Assembly: GCF_964204645.1 (NCBI RefSeq)
Contig: NC_134032.1
Location: forward strand, 13,696,275-13,760,274
Direction of reading: 5' to 3'
Length of the DNA stretch: 64,000 nucleotides
DNA from: Tubulanus polymorphus
Lineage: Eukaryota; Nemertea; Palaeonemertea; Tubulaniformes; Tubulanidae
Shown here: positions 46,760 to 57,478 of the stretch, one piece after another
Position numbering within the stretch: the stretch's first letter is position 1
How the letters are laid out: every line of letters starts with the position of its first letter
Notes under the pieces: generated by a model
Seen by the model: the letters and a program-made list of their open reading frames with translations, nothing else
The model's database searches: none
Told to the model about the DNA's origin: nothing
Program-made: the position numbers and the translations under genes

Positions 46760-47860
46760 AACCAATTGTTAAGAATTGGTTAATTCAACCGTTTTGTGAT
46801 TAAATTTCTTTTTCACATGAAAGTGGACCCTGCTGGATACCCACAAGAAACGTACGTAAAGGTCCTGCCATCAGTCATGCCATATATGCGCCTTACCTAC
46901 CCCACCCCCATATGAGATCATGGGCGGAACATGCACAGGCATACGAGTAAATGCGGCTCCCCTCCCCGTCCACGTAAGAATGAAATTGACGGCCATTTGA
47001 ATTCGGCCAGACGAATTTGTGATCTTCGATGACTGATTCAAAAAAGGTATAGCATATTTTCAAATTGTTTCCAAAGCAACATAAAGCGAAAAAGAGATAT
47101 TAATTTCAATGATTAAAAAATGGAGAAAAAAAAATTCGACAATTAATCTTGAAATTTCGACGGCTGAAAAAATGACTTGGAGTTTTGCCATAAAATGATA
47201 ACAAAAATGAAAATAATTTTCTTTTCAGAGGATGGATGAAACAGGCGTTTTATTAACCTCGATGATATCTAGTTTATTTGCAATTAGTCAACCGATGTGG
47301 TGGCGCTCATGGCATCATTCGTAACGGCGGAAATATTTACTATAACATTGTTATTTTGCTAATCTGGTATCTATCGGATGTAAATTGGTCAAGAAATAAA
47401 TGAAATTAATTTCATCGCTTTCTGCAAATCCTCTCCGTCTCCACAGCCTCCATCTCTACAGCCTCCATCTTATACAACCTCCATCTTTACAGCCTTTATC
47501 TCTACTGTCTTTGATCGATTTACTTGAATTGTGATGATCCCTAAATAAACCCTAAAAATCTGTTGTGACAATTCTGTCAGAAATGCAGACGCTCACGATG
47601 GACAGCTGTGCAAAGTGAAAAACAACGGCTACTTTACAAAATCTGATGATAAAATAAATTGAATTGATTCCGGGTTTAGAAGCTTCCAGTTGATGTAAAT
47701 CGAATAGAGTCGTAATACTTGGTTCCTCATTGCTTCTGTTACAGAGTTGAGCTATGATTATATAATCATTAGTGCATGTTTAAACATAATTTCGCTTCAG
47801 TTTTAAATATAGACCTCTAGAGTAGCCAGTAATCCTATAGCTGACCATATTTAGTTACGC
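46760..47860. other. No gene recognised
   Basis: Holds a TCTCCATCTCTACAGCCTCC tract (47420-47500) that is related to 39990-40010 and 49140-49170, near the peptide genes. No convincing exon. Confidence 0.35.
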
Positions 47861-47868
47861 AGTACAGT

Positions 47869-47985
47869 ATGAGTACTGTTATTATACGACTCGTGTTGTT
47901 GACGCTGATAGCCGCTTCGGTCGTACTTCTTCTGAAACCTTTGACAGGTTTGGAAAGTCCAGAGAGACAAGATGATTTGCTCTAA
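47869..47985 (+). CDS. Possible 38-residue microprotein or first exon
   Basis: Short frame with a hydrophobic start (STVIIRLVLLTLIAASVVLL) then LKPLTGLESPERQDDLL. The hydrophobic part fits a signal peptide or a single membrane segment. An AT-rich TTTAAATATAGACC lies about 65 bases upstream and could serve as a TATA box. A GACAGGTTTGG donor-like site inside would allow it to be the first exon of a longer secreted protein. Nothing else supports it. Confidence 0.3.
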   Translation: MSTVIIRLVLLTLIAASVVLLLKPLTGLESPERQDDLL

Positions 47986-47989
47986 ATTG

Positions 47990-48900
47990 CGTATCGTAGT
48001 TTATTTCCAACTTGGAACTCCAAACGGTGTATGCTAGCTTGTAGCTAAGACATATATTCATCTTCTGTTTACATTTTTAGTTATATTTATATGTACAAGA
48101 ATAAGTGATGAGTGCAAAACTATAACAAAGGTTGTCGGGTGACGAGACATGACATGTTTTTCACAGGTGCAACAGATAGAACAGTTTGAGCAAGACAGAG
48201 ACATAGTTGGACAAAGACAATGAATGAGGTGCGACAGACAGATAAATAACAGGCTAATTAATAATTCACAGGCAACATGTAACAACAACTATAGACAAAG
48301 AAAATATGAATCTTACACTATAATACTGAGTCATGTAGTTTACCTCGGGAGTTGCGTAACCATCAGGCTCCGGGGAGAGATCTTACATCGAGTCTCTCCT
48401 CGTAAATAATCGGTCAAATGAAATACTAGTATGTAGAAACCAAAATGGAATACTTATGTGTTGTTTCTCACGGAGATGGCATCGGATTATTAATATATAC
48501 ACGATAAATGCGCATTTAAAGAGAATGAAAAGTCATCTTTAACAAAACCAATTCGATACAGAAATACTCTATAAACATTTCTCGGTCAAGTAGGTCTTCA
48601 AAAAATAGTTTTGATGATTCGATAAGATCGTAGATTGTTTACTTTATTTCAAGATATTCGAAAGATTTGTGTGTGATTTTCAGATTTTTCTTAATTCGGA
48701 GGTTACTTAAGAGGTCTCTTCCTCCATCCATCCTCTGAATAGAAAATAATATCCATTTTCGTTATTTTTCAATAATCGAAATTTCCGATAATTTTCTTAA
48801 ATTTGGGAACCGCGCTTTGTTGTTCTGTGTCTGCGTAGCTGCGAATCTGACAAATTTGATTGTAAAGTGATCGAAAACGAAATTCACGGAATAAAGCGTT
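47990..48900. other. No gene recognised
   Basis: AT-rich sequence with short unsupported frames only. Confidence 0.3.
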
Positions 48901-48913
48901 GACTTGACTTTAC

Positions 48914-49141
48914 TTTACACAACCTGTTCCTTTCGGACATATATAACATTGACCAGGCTTGCTAGTATCACAGTAGTTAGCATCGAACTTTTCATGTTTA
49001 AGCTCATCAGTGTCCAATAACAATCACCTTTTTAACAAACATAGTAGTTTTTCCATCTTCATAGAAACAATCTCTTTTGGCTTCAACGATGCCAGATTGC
49101 AACACACATATCACCATTACTAAACCGATCACCGTTGTCAG
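48914..49141 (-). pseudogene. Broken cysteine-rich peptide copy
   Basis: On the minus strand the signal-peptide part (TVIGLVMVICVLQSGIVEAK) and the following first cysteine are in one frame and related to peptides A and B. The remaining cysteine positions are then found in other frames, so at least one small indel and a stop break it. Its 5' end is replaced at 49140 by a TCTCCATCACAGTCTCC tract, so the ATG is missing as well. It is a third member of the family, lying 1.1 kb downstream of B. Confidence 0.75.
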
Positions 49142-49770
49142 TCTCCATCACAGTCTCCATCTCTCCAGGCTCTGGTAGATTTACTTAAAAATTGCGAAGA
49201 CCCTTAAATGAAAATGCCCTACAAGTCTGTGACAGTGATTGTTGATAGACGGCCACCCCGTTCGCCCAGGGATTCTTCTCTCTTCGCACGTATTTTTAAT
49301 TTAGGGGCTGCCTTTCTGCGTTGCTGTTCCAACTCCATCCACGCTTACCAGGTTTCCCAAAAACCTTGTGTTTAGATAATCCGCGTCACTACTTTTACAT
49401 TTTTTTGAAAGGTTTTTCTCAAAACAGTTTGATAGATAAGTTATTTTAACTGAAACCAAAATCTTGTAACTAAAATTCTGTAACAAAGGTTGTAACGACT
49501 ATGATGAAATCTAAATCCGAAATCTAATGATGAGTAATTAGTATAGTTTTCATTGGTGATTGATTAATTCCAAAAAATTAATTCTTCTCTAATTGAAATG
49601 TAGAAGAAATTAAATGCAGAAGACTGAATAAGAACTAGTGAACATTCTATGTATAACTATTGTTTGTTGCATCGGTCTATGTTGATGTCATTAACTTTTC
49701 GCCGATTAGAAAATTATTTTAAAAACCGGTAAAATACATTTCCATGACATTCGAATACATTAGAATAAAT

Positions 49771-49830
49771 TTCCATTCCACCTGATGATGGCTGTTAGTC
49801 AACAGCCAAAACGTTGTGGTTTCGTTCTAA
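49771..49830 (+). ncRNA. Hammerhead-like core in a repeat end
   Basis: Plus strand CTGATGA, perfect hairpin TGGCTGTT-AGTC-AACAGCCA, then AAAACG where a hammerhead needs GAAAC. The sequence is close to the minus-strand motif at 14735-14790, which keeps GAAAC. Probably a decayed Penelope-type terminal segment. Confidence 0.4.
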
Positions 49831-50237
49831 CAAATTATCTCATATAAAATTGGAATTGTGGGACTTATTCAATTCAGGTAAAATACCCTTGTTCGAACGT
49901 CAAAAATAACGAATACTCTACACCTTGAAAATACCATTTGGGTTCAGACATTGCTTTTTTTATTTTTCAGTCAAGTTCTTCGATAATACGATAACACCAA
50001 TTACACCAATTATCAGATTATTCGTTCGAAGTCTTTTTTAATTTCGTCATGAAATGTCTGAAAAAAAAAGTCTTTCGTTTAAGGTTTATTTGTCGGTGAG
50101 TCGAGCTATTTTTGTCAAATTTATGTTGTTTTATTTTGCTGACCACGCGATGCTCTTTCGTCTCTAACGCGGTTGCGCTGACAACCACAAACGTAAAGAA
50201 ATGTAAAGTTCACATAGAATACAATGTTTGACTTGAC

Positions 50238-50480
50238 TTACCTTTTACAGCTTGCGCCTATAGGACAGATACAACATTGATCTCCGTAGGAATCGCAATC
50301 GCCCTCCCTAGTTTCATATTTATGTTCCTCCGAGTCCCCATAACAATCACCGTTTTTACAAACATAGTAGTTATCATCATCCTGATAATTGCAAGGTGCT
50401 TTGGCTTCAACGCTGCCACATTGCAACAATGATAACACTATGACGATACCGATCACCATCGCCAGTCGATAACTAACCAT
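50238..50480 (-). CDS. Secreted cysteine-rich peptide B
   Basis: An 80-residue paralogue of peptide A. Start MVSYRLAMVIGIVIVLSLLQ is a signal peptide; the mature part begins near KAPCNYQDDDNYYVCKNGDC and ends GDQCCICPIGASCKR. Eight cysteines: C-x10-C-x4-C-x15-C-x6-CC-x-C-x5-C. The two paralogues are nearly identical around NYQDDDNYY and CCICP but differ in the middle and at the end, where A has one more cysteine. As in A the ATG follows a TTTTCAG acceptor by one base and the TAA overlaps an AAAGGTAAGT donor. The promoter and 5' UTR exon are about 0.8 kb upstream. Function not recognised; extracellular location is inferred from the signal peptide. Confidence 0.8.
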   Translation of the reverse strand: MVSYRLAMVIGIVIVLSLLQCGSVEAKAPCNYQDDDNYYVCKNGDCYGDSEEHKYETREGDCDSYGDQCCICPIGASCKR

Positions 50481-51280
50481 TCTGAAAAAAAACTGAAATG
50501 ATTAAGTCAGTAAGAAAACTAGTTATGTGCACGAGAACATGTTCAAAACTACTATTATAAGATATTGTTATCCTTTTCTTTTCCTGTTTTATATGTAAGG
50601 AAATATTGTAAGAAATTTTATCTGTGCTCATATGTGGAGCAAATAAAATCTGAATTTGAATCTGAATTAGTTGACAGATTCTTTATTGCTACGGATTCTT
50701 ATCGCGCGATAGCGATAGTCCGGGCCGATAGTCGTACTACCGAAAAAAACTTTCTCGAGTCACCGACCAGTGTAGACGGTGCACGATATAAATACCGCAT
50801 TAGCGAAAGGCGGCTTTCCAAAAAGCGGCTTATCTGGTTTAAGTGTAGATGAATTAAGTGACAAATAGTGTCGGCCAAGAACGACCTTAGAAGAATCGTA
50901 TCACCTAGGTTCAACTGTACAAAGCTCTTTTATACAAAAAAGAGACAGAATAGGAAATAATTCAATAAATTTACACCGGTTAACAGCAAAATTATCATAA
51001 TTTCACCCCTAAAAATTGTCATACCATTTTCATTGAAGTTAACGGTCATCATAAGGGATTGTCAAAATCTAAGACCTCGTCAGAAAAAAAATACAGAACG
51101 GTTTGCCGACTGCTGAGTGCGGAGTCTGGTTTTAAAAAAAATAAACAGATTGATTGCGAAGTTGTTGATTGACTAAAATGAACGCAGAATCGTCACTTCA
51201 TAAGTTTACCAAATACGTGAGCTTGTCGCGCACTCAAATTCAGTTACATACGGCGCCAGTCTCAGTAAAAATGGACCTAC

Positions 51281-51393
51281 CTGCTTAATATTTCGTCGTC
51301 GTAGAAATGTTTTCAGTGATGAACGAGAGAGAATCTTCACTGCGTCAAACGGCTTTCTCGATTTACACCGAAATACGACGCCTTTTTATACAC
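51281..51393 (-). promoter_or_regulatory. Promoter and 5' UTR exon for peptide B
   Basis: Minus strand TATAAAAAGGCG at 51382-51390, then an untranslated exon ending ATTAAGCAG at 51281 before GTAGGTCC. Almost identical to 43381-43503. Confidence 0.6.
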
Positions 51394-51754
51394 ATTGGCG
51401 AACAATCATGATTTATGGTGTCAATATCTTGATTTCTGATTTATGTCAGTTGCTCCGCCTCCAGATGACAGATCATAAAATGACACGAAAAACAGACACA
51501 GAATAATGTTCACCATTCATTCGATATGAATCAATTTTCTAAAATTCATTATTTCATATATTTACAGTAAAATGTACACGAAAAAGATACTCTTACATGC
51601 AATTATGAATAATGCATGTAGATAATATGGCATTTGTATATTTTTATTTCATTCTGTGGTCTTGCAATGGCGAATATAACAAATTGATTTCTGTAAAGGC
51701 CCTCGGATCTTTCAGTGGATCCGCTCATATTGCCGAGTTAATATTGCCATATTA

Positions 51755-52095
51755 TCCAGTTCTACAGTAATGAGTTTGAGTTAACTCTGAACTCAGGATC
51801 CAGTTCTACAGTTATTAGTTTGAGTTAACTCTGAACTCAGGATCCAGTTCTACAGTTATGAGTTTGAGTTAACTCTGAACTCAGGATCCAGTTCTACAGT
51901 CATGAGTTTGAGTTAACTCTTAACTCAGAATCCAGTTCCACAGTTTGTGAGTTTGAGTTAACTCTGAATTCTTAATCCAGTTCTACGGTTGTGCTGAACT
52001 CAGGATCCAGTTCCACAGTTATGAGTTTGAATTAACTCTGAACTCTTAATCCAGTCCTACGGTTGTGAGCTAGAGTTAACTCTGGACTCAGGAAG
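51755..52095. repeat. ~44-bp tandem repeat, copy in duplication B
   Basis: About eight units of the same repeat as 43950-44412, with fewer copies and one truncated unit near 51990. The copy-number difference shows that the array changed length after the segmental duplication. Confidence 0.9.
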
Positions 52096-52689
52096 AATCC
52101 ATTTTGCGAATCGTTCGTTCGTTTGTTCGTACGTGCACATCGCAGTCCAAGAGAATCCGGAACAGCACACAACATACAGTATACAGCTAGTTATCGAGTT
52201 GTCCTAAGGATTTCCATAACTTAATCAAAAATCTAGAAATTTTTGAACATAATTTGTTTTATCTTCATCATCTTAAATCTTCTTTTACTCGGTCACTCGG
52301 CTCTTACTGGCCTGATTCGTATCGCTCAGGACAAGCTTGAAATAGCCGTGTGGTAAAAGCCATCGGTCAAAGGTTTTAACAAAGTCTACATCTGTTTTCA
52401 AAACTAACAACAAACACAAAATGCAAAAGCACAACGTAATCAAACTATTCGCTGTGATTTAGGTTCTCGTTGAAATCTTGAACACCTAATTCTTTTCGAG
52501 CGGATCCAGTGTCAACTAAAGGGGACCAAAAAGTGTCCATTTAAGAAATAAAGAACCTTTTTCTTAGCTTCATCGCGATTCCGTTCACACGTTCATGATG
52601 ACTGTTTAAACTTCTTTGATAGTAAAACAGCTAATTAGAGCGACTATCAAATCTAAAAATGAATATCAAATGCGTAAAAACCTCACAAT

Positions 52690-52770
52690 TTATGATTGAA
52701 TCTAAAAAGTTTATTCAAACATTAGAAATATTTCGGGTGGATGCTACCACCCATCTTCAGTCTAAAAATA
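52690..52770 (-). ncRNA. CTGAAGA-hairpin-GAAA motif
   Basis: Minus strand: CTGAAGA, a hairpin GGGTGG-TAGCAT-CCACCC, then GAAATATTTC. Arrangement as at 14735 and 49771 but with a different stem. A repeat-end motif; ribozyme activity not claimed. Confidence 0.35.
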
Positions 52771-53159
52771 TATCGTCCAAGCTATAGTTTGACTTTTCTG
52801 CTGAAATTATTCAGTTAGGAATGTTTGGGGATGGAATTTTCAAGGGTCGTCCAATTTTTAAGGGTGTTCGGGTCCCCATGGTCACCCCTGTACCGCCACT
52901 AGGGCATCTTCTGAAGAACAAAGGCATAATTTCAAATATTCTGGAAAATGACCACTATATTTTCTGCGAATCTGACCTTTGATTCAAATTTCATCTGTGG
53001 AGCTGTGCCACGCCATATTGTTTTCAGTTTGAGTTACTTTTAAGCGTCGGGTAAGTTTTTTCTCAATGGATTGAACTATCGAATCAAATCTCAACTCAGA
53101 ATTAGGAACCGGGTCTAGGGAGTTTACAAACTTCGAGGGTCTGACACGTTAATTATTTA

Positions 53160-54910
53160 TCGTGTTAGTCAAAATTTTGCTCAACTACATATTTCATATT
53201 GCTATGGAGAACTGCTAACATTTGCAATAAAATGACAGTGACAATAAATCGAAAACGAGATATGACTAGATATGAGGACACGGATAGAATTAAAATCAGA
53301 AAAGACCCGATGTATCCACGAAGGGTACTTGAACAATTAGCTAGCTCCACCCTACGTACTTAACACTGACAGGAGAATTATTTTTTTTGCCGCAGTAAAT
53401 CGATATAATCGTACTAGGCGACCCAGTACGATGTGGAAAAAGCTGATTATAGGCGCCCTCGAGCATGTTCCAACATCAGCAATGCCACACCACACGGCAA
53501 CATAATCCCAGGACCCGGTTTTATAGACTGGTATTAACCCAGGGGCTAACTCAATTCATTTTCAATTGAGTTAACCCCTGGGTTAAAAGATAATACCAGT
53601 CTACAAAACATGGGCCCAGGATGATATTATTTTGATTGTGTTCGTTAAAGGCGTTCATGATTTTTGGCGGCCGTTTGGAAATGTGGCTCAAGTCTCCGAG
53701 TGCCCAAACGGCCGATTACTACTAAAATACGAAATCATTGCAATCATGTGAAGATATTCATTAAATCCACATATAAAAAGAAAGGGCTGTGATTGGTATT
53801 AAAGCATGTTATAAAAGTAATTGAAAGATTCCTGAAAGATAGTGGAGATGGTGAAGTGTGCACAGGGAGGCGAACTGACCCGTTCGTGAAACCGGGCCCA
53901 GTGGATAGATACCATAGCAAATATGGACTTTCAATTGTCACCATGGTTAACTATAACCAATTTCTTTAGCAACTGACCGCTGTTCCGAAGACTTCCCAAA
54001 AGATACTACGGCAAAGGATGATCAGGAACCAGTCCAAAAGTTAGGAGTAGTTCATTTCAATGGATCATGAATTCTAGAATCAAATATCAACTCAAAAGTG
54101 CGGATCTGGGTCCAGGGAATTCACAATTCGATGGTCTTACACGTAAATCGCTTATTGCGTTTGCAAACCAATATGAGTTATGCATGTCGAAAAAGCACAT
54201 GGTTGCAAGAATAAATGGAACTGATACCCGAGCGTTGGAATAATCTCTGCACACATTGACAGTGGAATCAAACGATGTATCTGCTCAGATAGAAAATCAG
54301 AAAACACCTGATTTATATCAATACACGTAAAGGATACTTAAACAATTAGCTAGCTACAACTACATGGACAGGTGGATTGTTTCACTGCGAGCTAGTAAAA
54401 TCGATACAATCGTACTAGGCGACCCGGCATGATCGAATGATTAATCTAAAAAAGATTGTTGGTATCCACGACACACCACAAAATATCCCCAGGATGATAC
54501 TATTTTACTTGCATTCGTTAAAAGGCCGCATTCATCACATCGGCGGCCGCGTCTGGTGCCAGGCCAAGGTTCGGGACACCGAGTATACGTCTCCACTGAA
54601 TGAGAGGCACGAAATAAATCATGCAATATGTGAAGATATTCATTAAATCCACTTATGACAATACAATAGAATTGGTTGGATTGGTATTAAAGCGAGTTAT
54701 AACGCAATCGCAAAGTTATCGAAGGATCCCACAAGCGCCGGACGACATGGTGATCAGGAGCTGACGAAGTGTGCACAGGGAAGCGAGTAAAATGGAGCAG
54801 CATAGTGTGCACAGGGAAGCGAGTGAAGTAGACGGCGCTACTGGATAATTTCGTCTGTTTCCGGGAAAATTTAAATTCACTCAAAATCCTCGTTTTAAAC
54901 CTCATTTTAC
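53160..54910. repeat. Diverged ~1-kb tandem duplication, no gene
   Basis: Two halves share landmarks in order: ACAATTAGCTAGCT near 53333 and 54342, ATCGTACTAGGCGACCC near 53408 and 54411, ATGTGAAGATATTCATTAAA near 53748 and 54629, and GTGTGCACAGGGA near 53856 and 54769. A third, partial relative is at 45290-45450 (AGATAGAAAATCAGAAAACACCTG-type end). Only short frames are present. Copy 1 also holds the palindrome at 53512-53616. Confidence 0.7.
53512..53616. mobile_element. Palindromic MITE (TAGACTGGTATTAACCC)
   Basis: ATAGACTGGTATTAACCCAG and GGGGCTAACTCAATTC at the left against GAATTGAGTTAACCCC and GGGTTAAAAGATAATACCAG / TCTAC at the right. It interrupts copy 1 of the 1-kb duplication and is absent from copy 2. 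Confidence 0.85.
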
Positions 54911-55123
54911 TCGTAATTAAGTGGCCTTTAATTCTTAATAAGCTCGATATTTAATTCGACCCTGTGTTTTTGATAAATTGAATTATGCTTCAATCGAAAA
55001 TATGCAGTAAATCGCTTTGAAAATCACGAAAAGTAGAAAAACAAGAAGGCCAAATATCAATCATCGTACTACCTAATTTTATTGAATCGGTGACCGCGTC
55101 GCTCCGGCTGTTGTGCGGTGAAG

Positions 55124-57438
55124 ATGGCAGTCAGTAGTGGAAGAATCAAAAGGAAATCTCTAAAACTTCTCGAAGCAGAAGGTCTTGGAGTTGAAGACAT
55201 TTTCAGTACAGTAAAGTGAGTGCAATGTCGATGATGTTGTTTCCGCCGGTTGTTTTCAGTTTTGCAGTAGGCCTTGTTGCCTACCTGAGCTGAGTTTGAG
55301 AATGCACAACCTAATCGCAGCACCTTTCCCACTACTAGGTTCAGATGCTGTATCCTGAGGATTTTCAAAAAAAATACACCTACACTTCATCTAGAGGCGA
55401 CCCTACACAGGCTACATATTGTAGTAGGGTGTATTTCAACTTTTACTTAGGCTGTTACCTGTCTCTGGTTTAGTTTTATGAACCGATATTTTCATTGGTA
55501 AAGACTCATCCAATTATAAAAGCTTACCACCAACGATTATGTTAATAATTTCAACTTAGCTTAAGAGAACGTTGAATGTTGCCCTTGCTCAGTCAGTTTC
55601 TGATTAGTCTTGTACCTAATGTCTATTTCAACCTGACTTGAGAGCATTCCGGGTGGCCTAGCTCAGTCAGTTTTGGTAGTACATACCTGATAGAAGTCTT
55701 ATTAGGACCAGAAAGGACAGGCAGTCAACCTAAATCATCAGTTTTTAATCCATTTGAAACTGTATTGAAGGATCCAAAAAGTCTTCACTGAAGGGGTTAA
55801 ATGAAGAGAAGTGACTCCATGATTTGAAAGTTTAACAATATGTTTCCATGCCTACGTACCAACTTCAACTTGGTAGGCATGGAGACATATTGTAAAACTT
55901 TCAAATCATGGAGTCTCTTTTCTCTCAGGAACCCCTCTCAATGCAGATTTTTTGGATATCCTTCAATACAGTTTAAAGTGGATTAAAAAACGATATTTTA
56001 GTTCAGCTGCCAATGCATTCTGTTCCTAATAAGACTTCTATCAGGTAGTTACTACCAAAACTGACTGAGCTAGGCCACCCAGAATGCTCTCAAGTCAGTT
56101 TGAAATAGACATTGGCCGTTATTCTCAAACAAACGGTGGTCAAAGTGCAGATCCGCACCTCTCGTGATTGAAGCAATCTGCTGAATGACAGAATCCAGGC
56201 TAAAATCTTTCTACTCTCTCTAGTGAAGATATCTTAAAATTAGCCGATGGCAATGTACTGAATTGCTGATGACATTTTGAATCTGAAACAATGATATTTC
56301 GTGTAATTGATTGAACCGTTTACGCGGAGAGGTGCGGATCTGCACTTTTACCCAAACGGTTGTAGGGAACCCGTAACAATAACTGGTATTCAGACTTCAT
56401 ACCCGTCTTAATGGGACCAGTGGGCAGTTGAGTTAAAGCATCGATTTTCAATCCATTTTACACACTGTATTTAAGGATTGCCAAAATATCTTGTTGAAAT
56501 ATGTGGTGGCTTTTTTGAGATTTTACCTGTGACCGTTTGAATATTTCAGGAAAGACGCGAATAAATCGCCCGCTGCGAAAAAACCGATCACAATCGCGTC
56601 GAAATCATCGGAACCGGAGCGAAAAAAACTGAAAATCAAATTGACACCGACGACGCCGAAACAACAACCGACTGCGGCGAGCGAGGATTCGGGTAAAAAA
56701 TCGGCCGAGAAAAAAACGACGAAGAAAGTTAAATTGAATAAAGACGGTACGCCTAAAGTGCGCGGGGCAGAGGGCGCCGCGTGTTCGAATTTGAAATGTA
56801 GTATAGCGCCGACGTGTGGAGCAGCAGCCGTTCCTAGGTATCTATCTCTCCATCGATCTATCTCCCTCTCTTCCATATCTCTGATTTGAATGTGATGATT
56901 ATATTTCCGTTGTTGTTTTAGTTGTTGTGGAAGTGGAAAGACGTCTCGATGGTATCACATCTCGTCCACCGATCATTATTGTAACATGTGTTTCGAGTAT
57001 TTCTACCGACCGTAAGTCTCTTCAGCGTCAAATTGAAATTTTACGTGAAATCTTTTTCTGCTCGATTGATCTGATAAAGACCATGCTCGATTCAATATGG
57101 CCGCTTTAATATTGAATGGGTAGAAAATCGAGGTTGGGTGTAACAAATTTGACTACGACTTCTATTTGAGAGTCTGTATAAGAGGTCCAGACATCAAACT
57201 GCTCCCAAAAAATACAAATATGAGACCTGGGACCAGTTGCTCAAAAGTTGGTTAGAGTTAACCATTGGATAGTTGACATAGTGACAATTAAAAGTTCATT
57301 GTTACTTTGGTATTTATCTGCCGGTTATCTTTAACCAACTTTTGAGCAACCGGCCCCAGTAGTACTTTATAGGTTAACCATGTATGGAAAGTGTGTAGTA
57401 GCTTCAGCAGGTGATGAAAAGCTACTACAGTAGAACCT

Positions 57439-57478
<40 letters not shown>

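Larger units (their letters stand above)
50503..52440. repeat. Segmental duplication, copy B
   Basis: Second copy, placed immediately upstream of the coding exon of peptide B (minus strand). It lacks a few short pieces of copy A, including four and about twelve bases inside the frame at 44590-44848, which breaks that frame in B. Confidence 0.95.

Noticed and set aside
56523-56876. 117-codon minus-strand frame
   Set aside because: Antisense of KDM1B exon 2, whose plus-strand reading and splice phases are clear.
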